A stretch of DNA of 64,000 nt from assembly GCA_029976065.1 (NCBI GenBank), contig JARKNV010000080.1:48847-112846 (forward strand), read 5' to 3'. Every line of letters starts with the position of its first letter. Position 1 is the stretch's first letter. Made by a program: the position numbers and the translations under genes. Positions 16,611-26,563 of this stretch are shown here, piece after piece. Below the pieces are notes generated by a model that was given only the letters and a program-made list of their open reading frames with translations, was not told the origin of the DNA and ran no database searches. This DNA is from Selenomonadales bacterium. GTDB lineage: Bacteria > Bacillota > Negativicutes > Sporomusales > UBA7701.

Positions 16611-18410
16611 TCAATTATGGTGCAATCTGCTAATTTCATCTTTAATTCGCTGACTTTCGGCTAATTCCTGCCGATAGTTGCTTTCGTCCCCCAAACGTAG
16701 AAATTCCTCGGCCCGTAAACTGTGAACCATGATCAAGGGCTCCAGGCGGGCGACCCGGATGATCCTGATATAATCGTCGACAACGCGGGAAATATCGCTT
16801 AACTGTATATCCATTACCATAATATTCGACAACTCGGCGGCTGCTGACTCCGGCAGGTTGACAGCCAAGCTGTCGGCGGCGGGACTTTTTCCCATATTAT
16901 ACGCATTAAACAGCGAATTGATTATCGTTTTCCGCTCTCCGCCCTGAATATCTTCATTGTCCAGCTCTGCCCGGACATACGGGATGATCGAATTGTCCTC
17001 CAGCATCAGGCGGATAAGCTGCCGCTCGGCGGCGACCGTCTTCGGCGCCAACTGCTGCGAAAGCGAGAATGTGTTACTATTCTGCCCGCGGCTGGCAGCT
17101 TTATCCTTTTGCTGATTCTTGCGTATTTCCCTTCTGATATCCTCCTCGTGAATACCCAGCTTCTGGGACAACATCCTGATATGCTCGTTGACCTCGGCCA
17201 GATCGGGGGCCTCGGCCAGCGCCGGGATAGCCTGGGCAAGAACGCCCATCTTGCCGGTCGCGTCGGAATAATCGTTGCCCTTGAGTGCCTGGCTGATCTG
17301 GTAATCGAGCAGCGCGGGCGCCTGACCCATAAGGGCGCGGAAGGCGTCGGCGCCGTGCTTTCTGATAAACTCGTCGGGATCCTTGCCGTCCGGCACAACG
17401 ATGACCCTAACAGCCAGCCCCAGCGAGCGTACGGTCGCCAGCGCCCTCAGCGTGGCGTTCTGGCCGGCGGCGTCGCTGTCGTAAGCGAAATAGATCTCGC
17501 CGGCGTGGCGCGCCAGCTGCCTGGCCTGCTCGGGGGTGAAGGACGTGCCGAGCGAGGCGACGGCGTTCTTGATGCCGCTGGCATGCAGGGCGATCAGGTC
17601 CATATACCCCTCGACCACGATCGCCTTGCCGGCCTGCTTGATGGCCTGATAGGCAAGGTCGAATCCGTACAGGACGTAGCGCTTGTTGAACACTGGCGTC
17701 TCGGCGGTATTGAGGTACTTTGGCTGGCTGCCGTCCATTACCCGGCCGCCGAAGCCGATTACCCGGCTACGCACGTCGGTGATCGGAAACATGATTCGGT
17801 CGCGGAAGCGGTCGTAGACGCCGTCGCCGCCCGTCCGCGCCACCGCCAGGCCGGCCTTGGCCAGCGTTTCGGCGGTAAAGCCGCGGCCGGTCAGGGCGGC
17901 CGTCAGCTTATCCCATGCCTTGGGGGCAAAGCCCAGCCGAAAATCGGCAATCGTAGCGTCGTCGACGCCGCGGGCCCTGAGGTATTCCCGGGCCGCCTTG
18001 CCGTAGCCCGTCTTGGTCAGGCAGGCGTGGAAAAAGTCGCTGGCCATGGCGTTGGCCTTCAGCAGGCCGGCCATCTCCCGTTCCACCTGCCGTTCGTGCT
18101 CGGTCTTCTCCTTCTCCGGCACGGGAACGTTCATCTTCTCGGCCAGCTTCTTGACCGCCTCCATGAAGGTGAGGTTCTCCAGCTTCATGAGGAAGTTGAA
18201 AACGTTGCCGCCGGTCTGGCACCCGAAGCAATAAAAAAAACCTTTGTCGGGTGTCACGGAAAAAGACGGCGTTTTCTCATGGTGGAACGGACAGCAACCC
18301 CAGTAATTCTTCCCTCGTTTCTTCAGCGGTACGTACTCGGAGATGACGCTGACTATATCGCTCTGGGAGCGCAGCCTGTCGATAAAATCGTCGAAAACAG
18401 CATCCTTCAT
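16611..18410 (-). CDS. dnaG: DNA primase
   Basis: The 599-residue protein makes RNA primers at the fork. Its N-terminal zinc finger uses C40, H43, C61 and C64. The catalytic TOPRIM core shows VVEGYMDLIALH and YFAYDSDAAGQNATLRAL, and the C-terminal helicase-binding domain has diverged sequence. Start ATG follows AGGTGAGGTTAT. It precedes rpoD by 48 bp. Confidence 0.97.
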   Translation of the reverse strand: MKDAVFDDFIDRLRSQSDIVSVISEYVPLKKRGKNYWGCCPFHHEKTPSFSVTPDKGFFYCFGCQTGGNVFNFLMKLENLTFMEAVKKLAEKMNVPVPEKEKTEHERQVEREMAGLLKANAMASDFFHACLTKTGYGKAAREYLRARGVDDATIADFRLGFAPKAWDKLTAALTGRGFTAETLAKAGLAVARTGGDGVYDRFRDRIMFPITDVRSRVIGFGGRVMDGSQPKYLNTAETPVFNKRYVLYGFDLAYQAIKQAGKAIVVEGYMDLIALHASGIKNAVASLGTSFTPEQARQLARHAGEIYFAYDSDAAGQNATLRALATVRSLGLAVRVIVVPDGKDPDEFIRKHGADAFRALMGQAPALLDYQISQALKGNDYSDATGKMGVLAQAIPALAEAPDLAEVNEHIRMLSQKLGIHEEDIRREIRKNQQKDKAASRGQNSNTFSLSQQLAPKTVAAERQLIRLMLEDNSIIPYVRAELDNEDIQGGERKTIINSLFNAYNMGKSPAADSLAVNLPESAAAELSNIMVMDIQLSDISRVVDDYIRIIRVARLEPLIMVHSLRAEEFLRLGDESNYRQELAESQRIKDEISRLHHN

Positions 18411-18556
18411 ATAACCTCACCTTAAGCGCCCATGAACAATATAGTGGCTCTGGATTCTGTCGCTACGGAGACATATTATTTTTTGCATTAATACTATTCA
18501 AGGCAAAGGAGAAATATCCTCTTTTCCTCTTGACAAAGCCCGGATATTTTGATAGA

Positions 18557-18584
18557 CAAAAAAAATACCGGAGCCGAAGCTCCG
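18557..18584 (-). terminator. Terminator of the zinc-protein transcription unit
   Basis: CGGAGC-TTCG-GCTCCG (18569-18584) followed by TATTTTTTTTG on the minus strand. It lies beyond repeat D, so repeat D is transcribed as the 3' UTR of the upstream gene. The gap 18411-18765 also contains the presumed dnaG promoter region, where I see no confident boxes. Confidence 0.85.
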
Positions 18585-18601
18585 CGAAACCCTTAAGTTT
18601 A

Positions 18602-18774
18602 GGCCGTTCAGAAGTGCCCAGATGCAAGGCGGACCGCAGGCTAACACCACCGTTTCCTCTGCGATAACGTTTATGTACATTGTTTGCACCGGATCGGTTT
18701 AACAGCATCGCGCGTACATAAAAGTACGCTGCACCCGTAAAAGGTACGCCGCAGTTGAGCGCTTATCAACGGCC
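18602..18774 (+). repeat. Dispersed palindromic element, copy D
   Basis: Arms GGCCGTTCAGAAGTGCCCAG and ...GAGCGCTTATCAACGGCC. The right core is altered (CGCCGCAGTTGAG). Read on the minus strand its end GGCCGTTGA supplies the last two codons and stop of the adjacent gene. Confidence 0.8.
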
Positions 18775-19125
18775 GTTTTTTTTGCCGGGCGACGCCATTA
18801 TCACCGAATCCGCCATCAACTGGCTACCGGGCCAGGGCACATGGCGGAAAATCTCGTCCTTGGACGATTCGTCCCGGTACGTCTTGTCGCTCAGCATCCT
18901 GCGGTAGTGGATGAAGGCCCCCCGGCGGCCGCATTCCGGGCAGAAGGTATTGTCAGCCCGGTGCCGGTTGGCTTTCCAGGAAAACAGGTTGAAATGCAGC
19001 CCGCAGTGCTGGCAGATGAAGCCGTTGACAAAAACCCCTTCACGCTGGCTTTCGTCGATTCCGGCGGGGGGATTTTTGAGCATGGTCTTCTCCTCTGCCT
19101 GTTCGCGCGGCTCATCGGCTTTCAT
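18766..19125 (-). CDS. Small protein with treble-clef/zinc-ribbon motif, hypothetical
   Basis: The 119-residue protein has a charged N-terminus and one zinc-binding pattern, CQHCGLHFNLF...FCPECGR (residues about 39-66), followed by a basic tail. I do not recognise a named family. It starts at ATG 19125 behind GGAGGATGAACG. The stop codon TGA (18766-18768) and the preceding Gly-Arg codons come from repeat D, so the C-terminus (KKNGR) was probably remodelled by that element. It lies 47 bp downstream of the HD hydrolase gene. Confidence 0.65.
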   Translation of the reverse strand: MKADEPREQAEEKTMLKNPPAGIDESQREGVFVNGFICQHCGLHFNLFSWKANRHRADNTFCPECGRRGAFIHYRRMLSDKTYRDESSKDEIFRHVPWPGSQLMADSVIMASPGKKNGR

Positions 19126-19172
19126 CGTTCATCCTCCCTTTCGCATCAATCTCTTCACCTGCAGCCAGGTTC

Positions 19173-19784
19173 CTATGTATGTTTCCCCGCGGGCTTCCTG
19201 GCCAACCGGTCGCAGTCGGCGATCAGCCCCGGCAGAACATTGGCGATAAAATAGCGCACGCTGACCAGCCCGCTCTCTTTGAGCTTCTTCAATATGGTGT
19301 GGTATTTTTCCTCGAACAGCCCGATATTGTTGAGCTTGACCTCGAAGATGCACTCCATCAGCGCGTCGATATTGTCGGCGGCCCGCAGGATCTGGCCCTC
19401 CAGGCTGTCGTCCTTGCCGTCGAACAGCAGGTCGCGGTACAGGTTGCGGTACGGCTGTTCCATCTCGGCGAAAAAGGTCTCCTCCGCCAGCTCCTTCTCG
19501 ATAATGGTGAGAGCAGCCGACAGCTCGGGTTTTTTGTACTTCGTCGTGCTAAGAATGTCGCCGGTGATTGATTCGATGACATCGTGGTTAATAAGCTTCC
19601 GGAACAGCCGGCCCCAATCCACCTTGCCGCCGTTCTCCTCCTCGATGAGCGCCAGCATCTGGCCGATCTGGGCCACGAGGAAGGAATGCTCGCTCACCGT
19701 CGTCCGCTGGTGCATGAATTCCGTCGCCCACCGGCCCATATTATTAAGCTTGCGGACAAAAATCAGATAGTTATGGAGACCCAC
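19173..19784 (-). CDS. HD-domain hydrolase, YfbR-like
   Basis: The 203-residue protein has the YfbR-type HD fold: TTVSEHSFLVAQIGQML supplies the first His, NHDVIESITGDI the HD pair, and AADNIDALMECIFE the last Asp. YfbR proteins remove phosphate from deoxynucleoside monophosphates; the substrate here is inferred from family. I chose GTG 19784 (GLHNYLIFVRKL) behind GGAGGG; the frame runs 15 codons further but without similarity. Confidence 0.82.
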   Translation of the reverse strand: MGLHNYLIFVRKLNNMGRWATEFMHQRTTVSEHSFLVAQIGQMLALIEEENGGKVDWGRLFRKLINHDVIESITGDILSTTKYKKPELSAALTIIEKELAEETFFAEMEQPYRNLYRDLLFDGKDDSLEGQILRAADNIDALMECIFEVKLNNIGLFEEKYHTILKKLKESGLVSVRYFIANVLPGLIADCDRLARKPAGKHT

Positions 19785-19859
19785 GGTCAACCCTCCATTC
19801 AAGCCCGGCGATAACTCCGGCCTCGTCAAAATAACGCAGGACGTTTACATATATTTACA

Positions 19860-19889
19860 TTACAAATTTCGCTTTCCTGCTGCTATACT
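19860..19889 (+). promoter_or_regulatory. Promoter for the LptA-like gene
   Basis: TTACAA (19860-19865) and TATACT (19884-19889) are 18 nt apart, 25 nt before the ATG. Confidence 0.5.
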
Positions 19890-19913
19890 TTTATTTAGAA
19901 AGGTGGGGTACAT

Positions 19914-20432
19914 ATGAAACCCAAAATACTGCTCGCCACCCTCCTGGCCCTGTTCCTGCTCGCCGGCACAGTCTGCGCGGCCCCGGCGAAGCCGGTCATC
20001 AAAGCCGACAAAACATATTTCGATATAAACACCGGGCTCTACGTACTCAGGGGCAACGTCTATATCGGCGTCGGGAACCGGATCATAACGGCCGGCATGG
20101 CCAGAGTCAGCGTCTCCTCGCTGGAGGTCTGGGGCACGGGCGGCATCACCGTCACCCAGGGTGATATATGTTTCACCGGCCAGGATGTCTACGTTTTCGG
20201 CATGCAGGACCAGGCCAAAATCGACGGCGGCGTCTCCTTCACCCGCACCGGCCTGACGATAACCGCCGACCGGGCGGAATTCAACTGGCGCAGCAAACTC
20301 GGCGTATTCAGCGGCAACGTCAAAGTGTCCCAGCACGACAATACCTGGACCGCCGACCGGGTGACCTACAACATCGAAACAAACGAAATCGTCCCGCCGT
20401 CCGTCCCGATAATGGCGGGCGGCGGCGAATAA
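19914..20432 (+). CDS. LptA/OstA-like exported protein
   Basis: The 172-residue protein has a clean signal peptide (residues 1-22, cleavage near VCAA-PA) followed by repeating beta-strand segments of the OstA/LptA type (YVLRGNVYIGVGNRIITAGMA, VFSGNVKVSQHDNTWTADRV). LptA-type proteins form the periplasmic bridge that carries lipopolysaccharide to the outer membrane, so the gene points to a diderm cell. It stands alone on the plus strand with its own promoter and terminator, not in an lpt operon. It may be a paralog with a related envelope role. Confidence 0.8.
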   Translation: MKPKILLATLLALFLLAGTVCAAPAKPVIKADKTYFDINTGLYVLRGNVYIGVGNRIITAGMARVSVSSLEVWGTGGITVTQGDICFTGQDVYVFGMQDQAKIDGGVSFTRTGLTITADRAEFNWRSKLGVFSGNVKVSQHDNTWTADRVTYNIETNEIVPPSVPIMAGGGE

Positions 20433-20444
20433 ACGCCGCGAAAG

Positions 20445-20473
20445 AAAACCCCCGGTATCCGCCGGGGGTTTTT
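20445..20473 (+). terminator. Terminator of the LptA-like gene
   Basis: AACCCCCGG-tatccg-CCGGGGGTT followed by TTTT, 15 nt after the stop. Confidence 0.88.
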
Positions 20474-20499
20474 CGCTGCCGTTTTGCAGGCCCCCGAAT

Positions 20500-21057
20500 C
20501 TAAAACAGCATGACCCCCAGGATATGGTCGGCGGGAATGCTGCCGATAAAGCGGCTGTCGTTGGCGTAATTGCGGTTGTCGCCCATCACGAAGACATGGC
20601 CGGCAGGCACGGTCACCTTACCGGGCGACGAATAGCGCATCGGCTCCTTGATATAGCTTTCGGTCAGCGGGGCGCCGTTGCGGTAAACCTTGCCGTCCCT
20701 GAACTCCAGCATATCGCCGGGCAGGCCGATGACCCGCTTCACCCAGATGTGGTCGGCGGGCGCGGCGCCCTTGACCAGCGTCACCATGTTGTTCACCGGC
20801 TCCGCCAGGTCGTCGCTCAGGTTGCGCGGCCGGGCGACGCGGCTGTCGATCACCACGACGTCGCCGTGGGCAGGCAGCCTGCCTAAGGTATGCGATAGCT
20901 TGGAAAGATAAATGCGCTGGCCTTCGTGGAAGGTCGGCTCCATCGAATGCCCCATGACCTTGGTCGGCTGGAAGAGAAAAACATTGATCGCCGTGGCGAT
21001 GGCCGCGGCAAGGACGATTGTGTGCAGCCAGTCGCCGGCCTCACGCAGGATTCTCAT
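20500..21057 (-). CDS. lepB: Signal peptidase I
   Basis: The 185-residue type I peptidase has one N-terminal anchor helix (about 12-29), catalytic Ser38 in MGHSMEPT, catalytic Lys107 in WVKRVIGLPGD and the GDNRNYANDSR box. It removes signal peptides at the outer face of the cytoplasmic membrane. Its start overlaps the end of ppsR by 17 bp, implying coupling. Confidence 0.96.
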   Translation of the reverse strand: MRILREAGDWLHTIVLAAAIATAINVFLFQPTKVMGHSMEPTFHEGQRIYLSKLSHTLGRLPAHGDVVVIDSRVARPRNLSDDLAEPVNNMVTLVKGAAPADHIWVKRVIGLPGDMLEFRDGKVYRNGAPLTESYIKEPMRYSSPGKVTVPAGHVFVMGDNRNYANDSRFIGSIPADHILGVMLF

Positions 21058-21877
21058 TGCTTCCTCCCTGGGGGCCGCCTTTGCGGACGATTTCGAGAAT
21101 CTTGTTGGCCGTCTCCTCGATCGCCCGGTTGGAAACGTCGATAATCGGGCATTGCAATTTACGCATCAGGGTTTTGGCGTGTTCGAGCTCCTCGGTGATA
21201 CGGTCGATGTTGGCGTAGCTGGCGTCCGGGCCAAGCCCCATCGTGCGCAGGCGCTCGGTGCGGATCTCGTTGAGCTTGTACGAGTCGATTATCAGTCCGA
21301 CAATCTTCTGGGGCGGTATCTGGAAAAGCTCCTGGGGCGGCGGCACCTCGGGCACAATCGGCACATTGGCCACCTTGACCCGCTTGTGGGCCAGGTACAT
21401 GCTGAGCGGCGTCTTGGAGGTGCGGGAAACGCCGATGAGCACAATGTCGGCTTTGGGAATGCCCCAGGGGTTCTTGCCGTCGTCGTACTTGACCGCGAAC
21501 TCCACCGCCTCCACCCGCCGGAAATACTCCTGGTCGAGCTTGTGCATCAGGCCGGGCTGGAGCTTGGGGGTAAGCGACGTGGCCTTCTGGACGCCCTGGA
21601 TCATCGGCCCCATAATGTCGATGGTGTGTACGCCGTGCACCTGCGCCAGCTCCGTCATCGCCGCCCTGAGCTGGGGCGAAACGAGGGTGTGGCAGACCAC
21701 GCTGCGGGTGCCGGCCGCGGCCTGCAGCACCTCCTCAATCTGGTGCACCGAATTGATATAGGGCACGCGAATGATATCGAACCGGCTCAGGTCGAACTGA
21801 CTGGCGGTAGCGCGGGCCACCAGCTCGGCCGTCTCGCCGATGGAGTCGGAGAGCGCGTAGATGAATTCTCTTTGCAT
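21041..21877 (-). CDS. ppsR: Pyruvate, phosphate dikinase regulatory protein (PPDK kinase/phosphorylase, DUF299)
   Basis: The 278-residue protein has the family's P-loop-like motif GVSRTSKTPLSMYLA near residue 150, the N-terminal FIYALSDSIGETAELVARA and SYANIDRITEELEHA near the end. It switches PPDK or PEP synthetase on and off by phosphorylation of a Thr using ADP, balancing glycolysis and gluconeogenesis. It lies upstream of lepB with overlap, and repeat E precedes it. Confidence 0.94.
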   Translation of the reverse strand: MQREFIYALSDSIGETAELVARATASQFDLSRFDIIRVPYINSVHQIEEVLQAAAGTRSVVCHTLVSPQLRAAMTELAQVHGVHTIDIMGPMIQGVQKATSLTPKLQPGLMHKLDQEYFRRVEAVEFAVKYDDGKNPWGIPKADIVLIGVSRTSKTPLSMYLAHKRVKVANVPIVPEVPPPQELFQIPPQKIVGLIIDSYKLNEIRTERLRTMGLGPDASYANIDRITEELEHAKTLMRKLQCPIIDVSNRAIEETANKILEIVRKGGPQGGSNENPA

Positions 21878-21898
21878 AATAATTTCCTCCTGACAAAA

Positions 21899-22041
21899 GG
21901 CCGTTGATAAGTCCCCAGATGCACGTCCTGATTACCCGAGCTCTGTCAGCGCATCTTGTCCGCAGGCGATAATAGCAGCCACGATTGGTGTGCGGGGCGC
22001 ACCGGAGGAGCAACGCCGCAGATGGGGGCTTAGCGACGGCC
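21899..22041 (+). repeat. Dispersed palindromic element, copy E
   Basis: Arms GGCCGTTGATAAGTCCCCAG and ...CAGATGGGGGCTTAGCGACGG. Both outer arms here resemble the GATAAG/GCTTA type. The inner part shares CCGGAGGAGC and GTCAGCGC-type sequence with copy C. It lies between glyS and ppsR, starting 22 bp upstream of the ppsR ATG. Confidence 0.8.
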
Positions 22042-22052
22042 GCGAGAAAACG

Positions 22053-22093
22053 AAAAAGGCCCCCGAGTTATTATACCGTGTATCCTCGGGGGC
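22053..22093 (-). terminator. Terminator of the glyQS operon
   Basis: GCCCCCGAG and CTCGGGGGC form a stem with a 17-nt loop, followed on the minus strand by TTTTTCG. Confidence 0.8.
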
Positions 22094-22105
22094 GCGCAAG
22101 CGGTG

Positions 22106-24166
22106 CTATTGGGCAACGATTTTGCTGAGGTCGGCGACCCTTGCCGTCAGCGTGGTTATGGCCTTCAGGAGGGCCAACCGGTTTTCGCGGACAGCCGCAT
22201 CGTCCACCATGACCATCACCTGGGTGAAGAAGTCGTCGATGGGAGCGGCCAGGCCGGCCATCACCTTCAGCACTCCGGCATAGTCGCGGGCGGCGCTCAG
22301 GGCGGCGATCTTGGCGCGGGCATCCTGCAGGGCCGCGTACAGCGCCTGTTCGCCGTCGCTGGCGAACAGCGCCGGGTCGATGGCGTCGCCGGCCGCGTTC
22401 TTGGCCAGATTGCCCGCCCTCGTAAGGGCCTGGACGGCCCGCTGCATGGCCTCGGTGGCGCCGCCCTCGGCGAGCGCCTTAGCCCGCAGCCAGACGTCGT
22501 ACACATCGTCGGTGTCGGCGGCCAGCACGGCGTCGACCATATCGTACCGCACACCCTCGTCAGCGAGCACGTTTTTCAGCCGCAGCCGGAAGAACTCGGC
22601 AATATCCGCGAACAGCTTGGCGCGGCGCTCCTCGCCGATGGCGAGCAGCTTCATCGCCGCGGCGGCCAGTTCCTGCAGCGAAACATGGTACCTGGCGTCG
22701 ATCAGGATGTTCACGATGCCCAGAGCCTGGCGGCGAAGGGCGTACGGGTCCTGCGAGCCGGTGGGGATGAGGCCGCGGCTGAAGGTGGACACGATATTGT
22801 CGAGCTTGTCGGCGATGCTGACCACGCGGCCGGCCGGCGTTTTCGGCAGCATATCGCCGGCAAACCGCGGCAGATAATGCTCGAACACCGCTTCGGCCGC
22901 TGCCGGCTTCTCGCCGCTCAGCTTGGCGTACTCGCGGCCCATCACGCCCTGCAGCTCGGTAAACTCGCACACCATGCCGGTGACGAGGTCGGCCTTGGCA
23001 AGGTGGGCGCCGCGTTCCACCGCGCCCAGTTCGGCCTTCGGCAGGCCGGCCGTCCTGGCGATCGCGGCCGCCAGTTTCTCCAGCCGCACCGTCTTGTCGT
23101 ACATCGTCCCCAGGCCCTCCTGGAAAACGATTGTCTTCAGCTTCTCCACCCGGTCGGCCAGCGGCGCCTTCTTATCCTCCTCGAAGAAGAAGCGTGCGTC
23201 GGCCAGCCTGGCCTTCAACACTCGCTCGTTGCCGTGGCGGACGATATCGATATAATCCTGCCCGCCGTTGCGGACGGTGATGAACACCGGCAGCAGCTTG
23301 CCGTCGGCGGCGAAAACGGGGAAATAGCGCTGATGCTCGCGCATCGGCGTAATGACGGCCTCCGGCGGCAGAGCGAGGTACTTCTCCTCGAACCGCCCGC
23401 ACAGCGCCGTCGGGTATTCCACCAGGAAAACGACCTCCTCCAGAAGATCCTCGTCAATGACCGCCGCCCCGCCCTGCTGGACGGCCAGTTTCTCCACCTG
23501 CTCGCGGATAACCTGGCGGCGGAGGTTCTGGTCGACCATGACGTGGTTTTCGGTCATCTTGGAGAAATACTCGTCCACCGACGCCAGCTTGACCGGCCCC
23601 TTGCTCAGGAAGCGGTGGCCGCTGCTGACATTACCGGCGGTCACCTCGGCGAGGGTGAAGGGGACGACGGCACGGCCGAAAAGCGCCACCAGCCAGCGGA
23701 TGGGGCGGGCGAAGCGCAGGTCGAGATCGCCCCAGCGCATGCTCTTGGGGAAATTGATGGCGGTTATTATCTCCGGCAGCAGCTCGGGCAGAATATCCGC
23801 GACCGGCTGGCCGGCCTCGTGGATAACGGCGTACACGTAGCCGTCCCTGACGACGAGATCCTTAACATCCACGCCCTGGCCGCGGGCGAAGCCCTGGGCG
23901 GCCTTGGTGGGCGCGCCGCCGCCGTCGAAGGCGATTTTTACGGCCGGGCCCTTATTCTCGCTGTCGCGGTCGGTCTGCTGCTCGGCCACCCCCCTGACAA
24001 GCAGCGCCAGACGGCGGGGCGTGCCGAAAGTCTGCACCTCGCCGCAGGCAATGCGGCGCTCGGCGAGCTTTGTTTTGGCGATATCGGCCAGTTGGGCGAA
24101 CACGGCCGGCATAAACTTGGCGGGAATCTCCTCGCTGCCGATTTCCAGGAGCAAATCCTTAGCCAT
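22106..24166 (-). CDS. glyS: Glycyl-tRNA synthetase beta subunit
   Basis: The 686-residue protein is full length for GlyS, with the N-terminal LLLEIGSEEIPAKFMP, RFARPIRWLVALFG, the HD-like central part and a C-terminal DALR-type anticodon region (DFFTQVMVMVDD). It binds and recognises tRNA-Gly for the alpha2beta2 enzyme. It starts 1 bp after the glyQ stop, in the same T-box-controlled operon. Confidence 0.97.
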   Translation of the reverse strand: MAKDLLLEIGSEEIPAKFMPAVFAQLADIAKTKLAERRIACGEVQTFGTPRRLALLVRGVAEQQTDRDSENKGPAVKIAFDGGGAPTKAAQGFARGQGVDVKDLVVRDGYVYAVIHEAGQPVADILPELLPEIITAINFPKSMRWGDLDLRFARPIRWLVALFGRAVVPFTLAEVTAGNVSSGHRFLSKGPVKLASVDEYFSKMTENHVMVDQNLRRQVIREQVEKLAVQQGGAAVIDEDLLEEVVFLVEYPTALCGRFEEKYLALPPEAVITPMREHQRYFPVFAADGKLLPVFITVRNGGQDYIDIVRHGNERVLKARLADARFFFEEDKKAPLADRVEKLKTIVFQEGLGTMYDKTVRLEKLAAAIARTAGLPKAELGAVERGAHLAKADLVTGMVCEFTELQGVMGREYAKLSGEKPAAAEAVFEHYLPRFAGDMLPKTPAGRVVSIADKLDNIVSTFSRGLIPTGSQDPYALRRQALGIVNILIDARYHVSLQELAAAAMKLLAIGEERRAKLFADIAEFFRLRLKNVLADEGVRYDMVDAVLAADTDDVYDVWLRAKALAEGGATEAMQRAVQALTRAGNLAKNAAGDAIDPALFASDGEQALYAALQDARAKIAALSAARDYAGVLKVMAGLAAPIDDFFTQVMVMVDDAAVRENRLALLKAITTLTARVADLSKIVAQ

Positions 24167-24167
24167 G

Positions 24168-25049
<882 letters not shown>

Positions 25050-25068
25050 CGCCTCCTTAAATCAAAAC

Positions 25069-25297
25069 AAAAAACTCCCGTCCCGTAACATCTCGTTACA
25101 GGGACGGGAGTCTGCTTCCCGCGGTTCCACCCTGATTGGCCCGGAGGCCCGCCTTATTTTATAGCGGGGTTTACTTTTCCTTACGGAATTTCCTCCCGCG
25201 GCTCGGGAACGCCTTCGCCGGCCTTCGCCGGGCTTGCACCCTCCCCGGCTCGCTGGAAGCGGCTGGCTACTCGATTTCCTTCATCACCATACGTTGC
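25069..25297 (-). promoter_or_regulatory. T-box leader of glyQS
   Basis: The minus-strand leader contains the T-box sequence AGGGTGGAACCGCG (25120-25133), then an intrinsic terminator with stem ACTCCCGTCCC/GGGACGGGAGT and TTTTTT (25069-25112). Uncharged tRNA-Gly binding would stabilise the antiterminator that uses the T-box, allowing readthrough into glyQ. The upstream part (25140-25297) has the expected stem I length. I did not fix the specifier codon base by base. Confidence 0.92.
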
Positions 25298-25303
25298 TAT
25301 AAT

Positions 25304-25332
25304 AGAATAGCAAATTTGCCCTTTCCTGTCAA
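25304..25332 (-). promoter_or_regulatory. Promoter of the glyQS T-box transcript
   Basis: On the minus strand a perfect TTGACA (25327-25332) and TATTCT (25304-25309) are 17 nt apart, placing the start near 25297. Confidence 0.8.
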
Positions 25333-25333
25333 C

Positions 25334-25771
25334 TTACAAACCGCCGCGCGGCCCCTCGCGGTCGTCGCTCTGGCGGACATCGGTCTCCTCGCTGCCGCCG
25401 TCGCTGCGCACAACCTCGATGGTGCAGCGCTTGAACACGGCCACCAGCACGCCCAGGGCCGCCAGTTGCGGCAGAAACACCGCGCTGATCGCCCCCAGCG
25501 TCACGGGAATCTCCACCAGCGTTTTGCCGTCCTGCTTGACGCGGATCTTGGTGACGTTCCCCTGATGGATGAACTCCTTCACCTTGTCCATAACCTCGCT
25601 GGACTTGACGGTGAACTCCTCCGTCCAGCCACCCGGCTTTTTGGCCTCCAGCTCCACCAGCGCGTCGAGCACATTGCCGCCGGAGCGCTCCAGCGCCTCC
25701 TTGGCCTCCCGGTACGACACCCCGGTGCGCTCGCGGATAATATCGATCTTTTCGAGGGTAATCTCTTCCAT
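25334..25771 (-). CDS. DUF4342 protein with N-terminal UBA/TS-N-like domain
   Basis: The 145-residue protein opens with a helical UBA-like segment (IIRERTGVSYREAKEALERSGGNVLDALVEL, residues 10-40), as in EF-Ts. A DUF4342 region follows (VMDKVKEFIHQGNVTKIRVKQDGKTLVEIPVTLG) with a hydrophobic helix (ISAVFLPQLAALGVLVAVF) and an acidic tail. The function is unknown; a nascent-chain or membrane role is only a guess. It stops 2 bp before the -35 box of the divergently read glyQS promoter region. Confidence 0.8.
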   Translation of the reverse strand: MEEITLEKIDIIRERTGVSYREAKEALERSGGNVLDALVELEAKKPGGWTEEFTVKSSEVMDKVKEFIHQGNVTKIRVKQDGKTLVEIPVTLGAISAVFLPQLAALGVLVAVFKRCTIEVVRSDGGSEETDVRQSDDREGPRGGL

Positions 25772-25794
25772 CGTTTTCCCTCCTGTCTTTTCCG

Positions 25795-26556
25795 TTATTG
25801 TCCCCTGGCGCCGCCGCTTTTATCCTGCGCCAGCGCGGCGATGAACGCCAGCGACTTCAAGGGCTTGTCCAGCCGCCAGGTGAGGAACTCGCCCAGCAGC
25901 CGCTCGGTCTCCATCAGCACGGCACCGGTCACCGAGAAATGCCCCGGCGCGGCGAGGTTCAACCCGAGCAACCGGTCCAGGAAGTCGCGGCCTTCGGCGC
26001 CAAAAGGCGTCAGGTGCGGTTCGCCGCAGGTCGCGCACACCCCGCCGCCGGCTGCGGCGTCGAAACGGGCCGGGAAAGCCAGCTCTTGCCCGCAGACCAC
26101 ACACTGCCTGTATTCCGGCCGGAAGCCGGCCAGCGCCATAAGCTGAAGGGCGGCCGCCAGAGCGGCTACCCGGACGTTCCGGCTCCCCAGCAGCGCGAAA
26201 GCGTCCAGCAACAGGTCAAAAGCGGCCGGCTCCGGCTCCCGCTCCGGCCACAGCTCGGCCACCAGCTCGGCCACCAGGGCCGCGTACGCCATCCTGTCGA
26301 GGTCCTCCCTCAGCTCGCGGAACGACCGCTTGATGGCGCACTGCTTGATCGCCTCGATGTTTTTCCCTGACGACAAAGCCAGCTCGACATGGCTGAACGG
26401 CTGGACGCAGCCGGCCAGCTCGTTGCGCGGCCGGCGGGCCCCGTAAGCCAGCGCGGACAGTTTGCCGTGCTCGCGGGAAAATAAAGTCACCATCCGGCTG
26501 GTGGCGTCGTAGTCCCTCACCGCCAGCAGGATGGCCTCGCAATTGTAAACGCCCAT
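25795..26556 (-). CDS. recO: DNA repair protein RecO
   Basis: The 253-residue protein has an N-terminal OB fold (YNCEAILLAVRDYDATSRMVTLFSREHGKLSALAYGARR), a helical middle and a zinc finger CVVCG...CATCG near residues 155-180. RecO loads RecA at gaps with RecR and anneals strands. Start ATG 26556 follows GGGAG; a longer frame overlaps the small yqzL gene and is unlikely. Confidence 0.94.
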   Translation of the reverse strand: MGVYNCEAILLAVRDYDATSRMVTLFSREHGKLSALAYGARRPRNELAGCVQPFSHVELALSSGKNIEAIKQCAIKRSFRELREDLDRMAYAALVAELVAELWPEREPEPAAFDLLLDAFALLGSRNVRVAALAAALQLMALAGFRPEYRQCVVCGQELAFPARFDAAAGGGVCATCGEPHLTPFGAEGRDFLDRLLGLNLAAPGHFSVTGAVLMETERLLGEFLTWRLDKPLKSLAFIAALAQDKSGGARGQ

Positions 26557-26563
26557 GCCCGCG

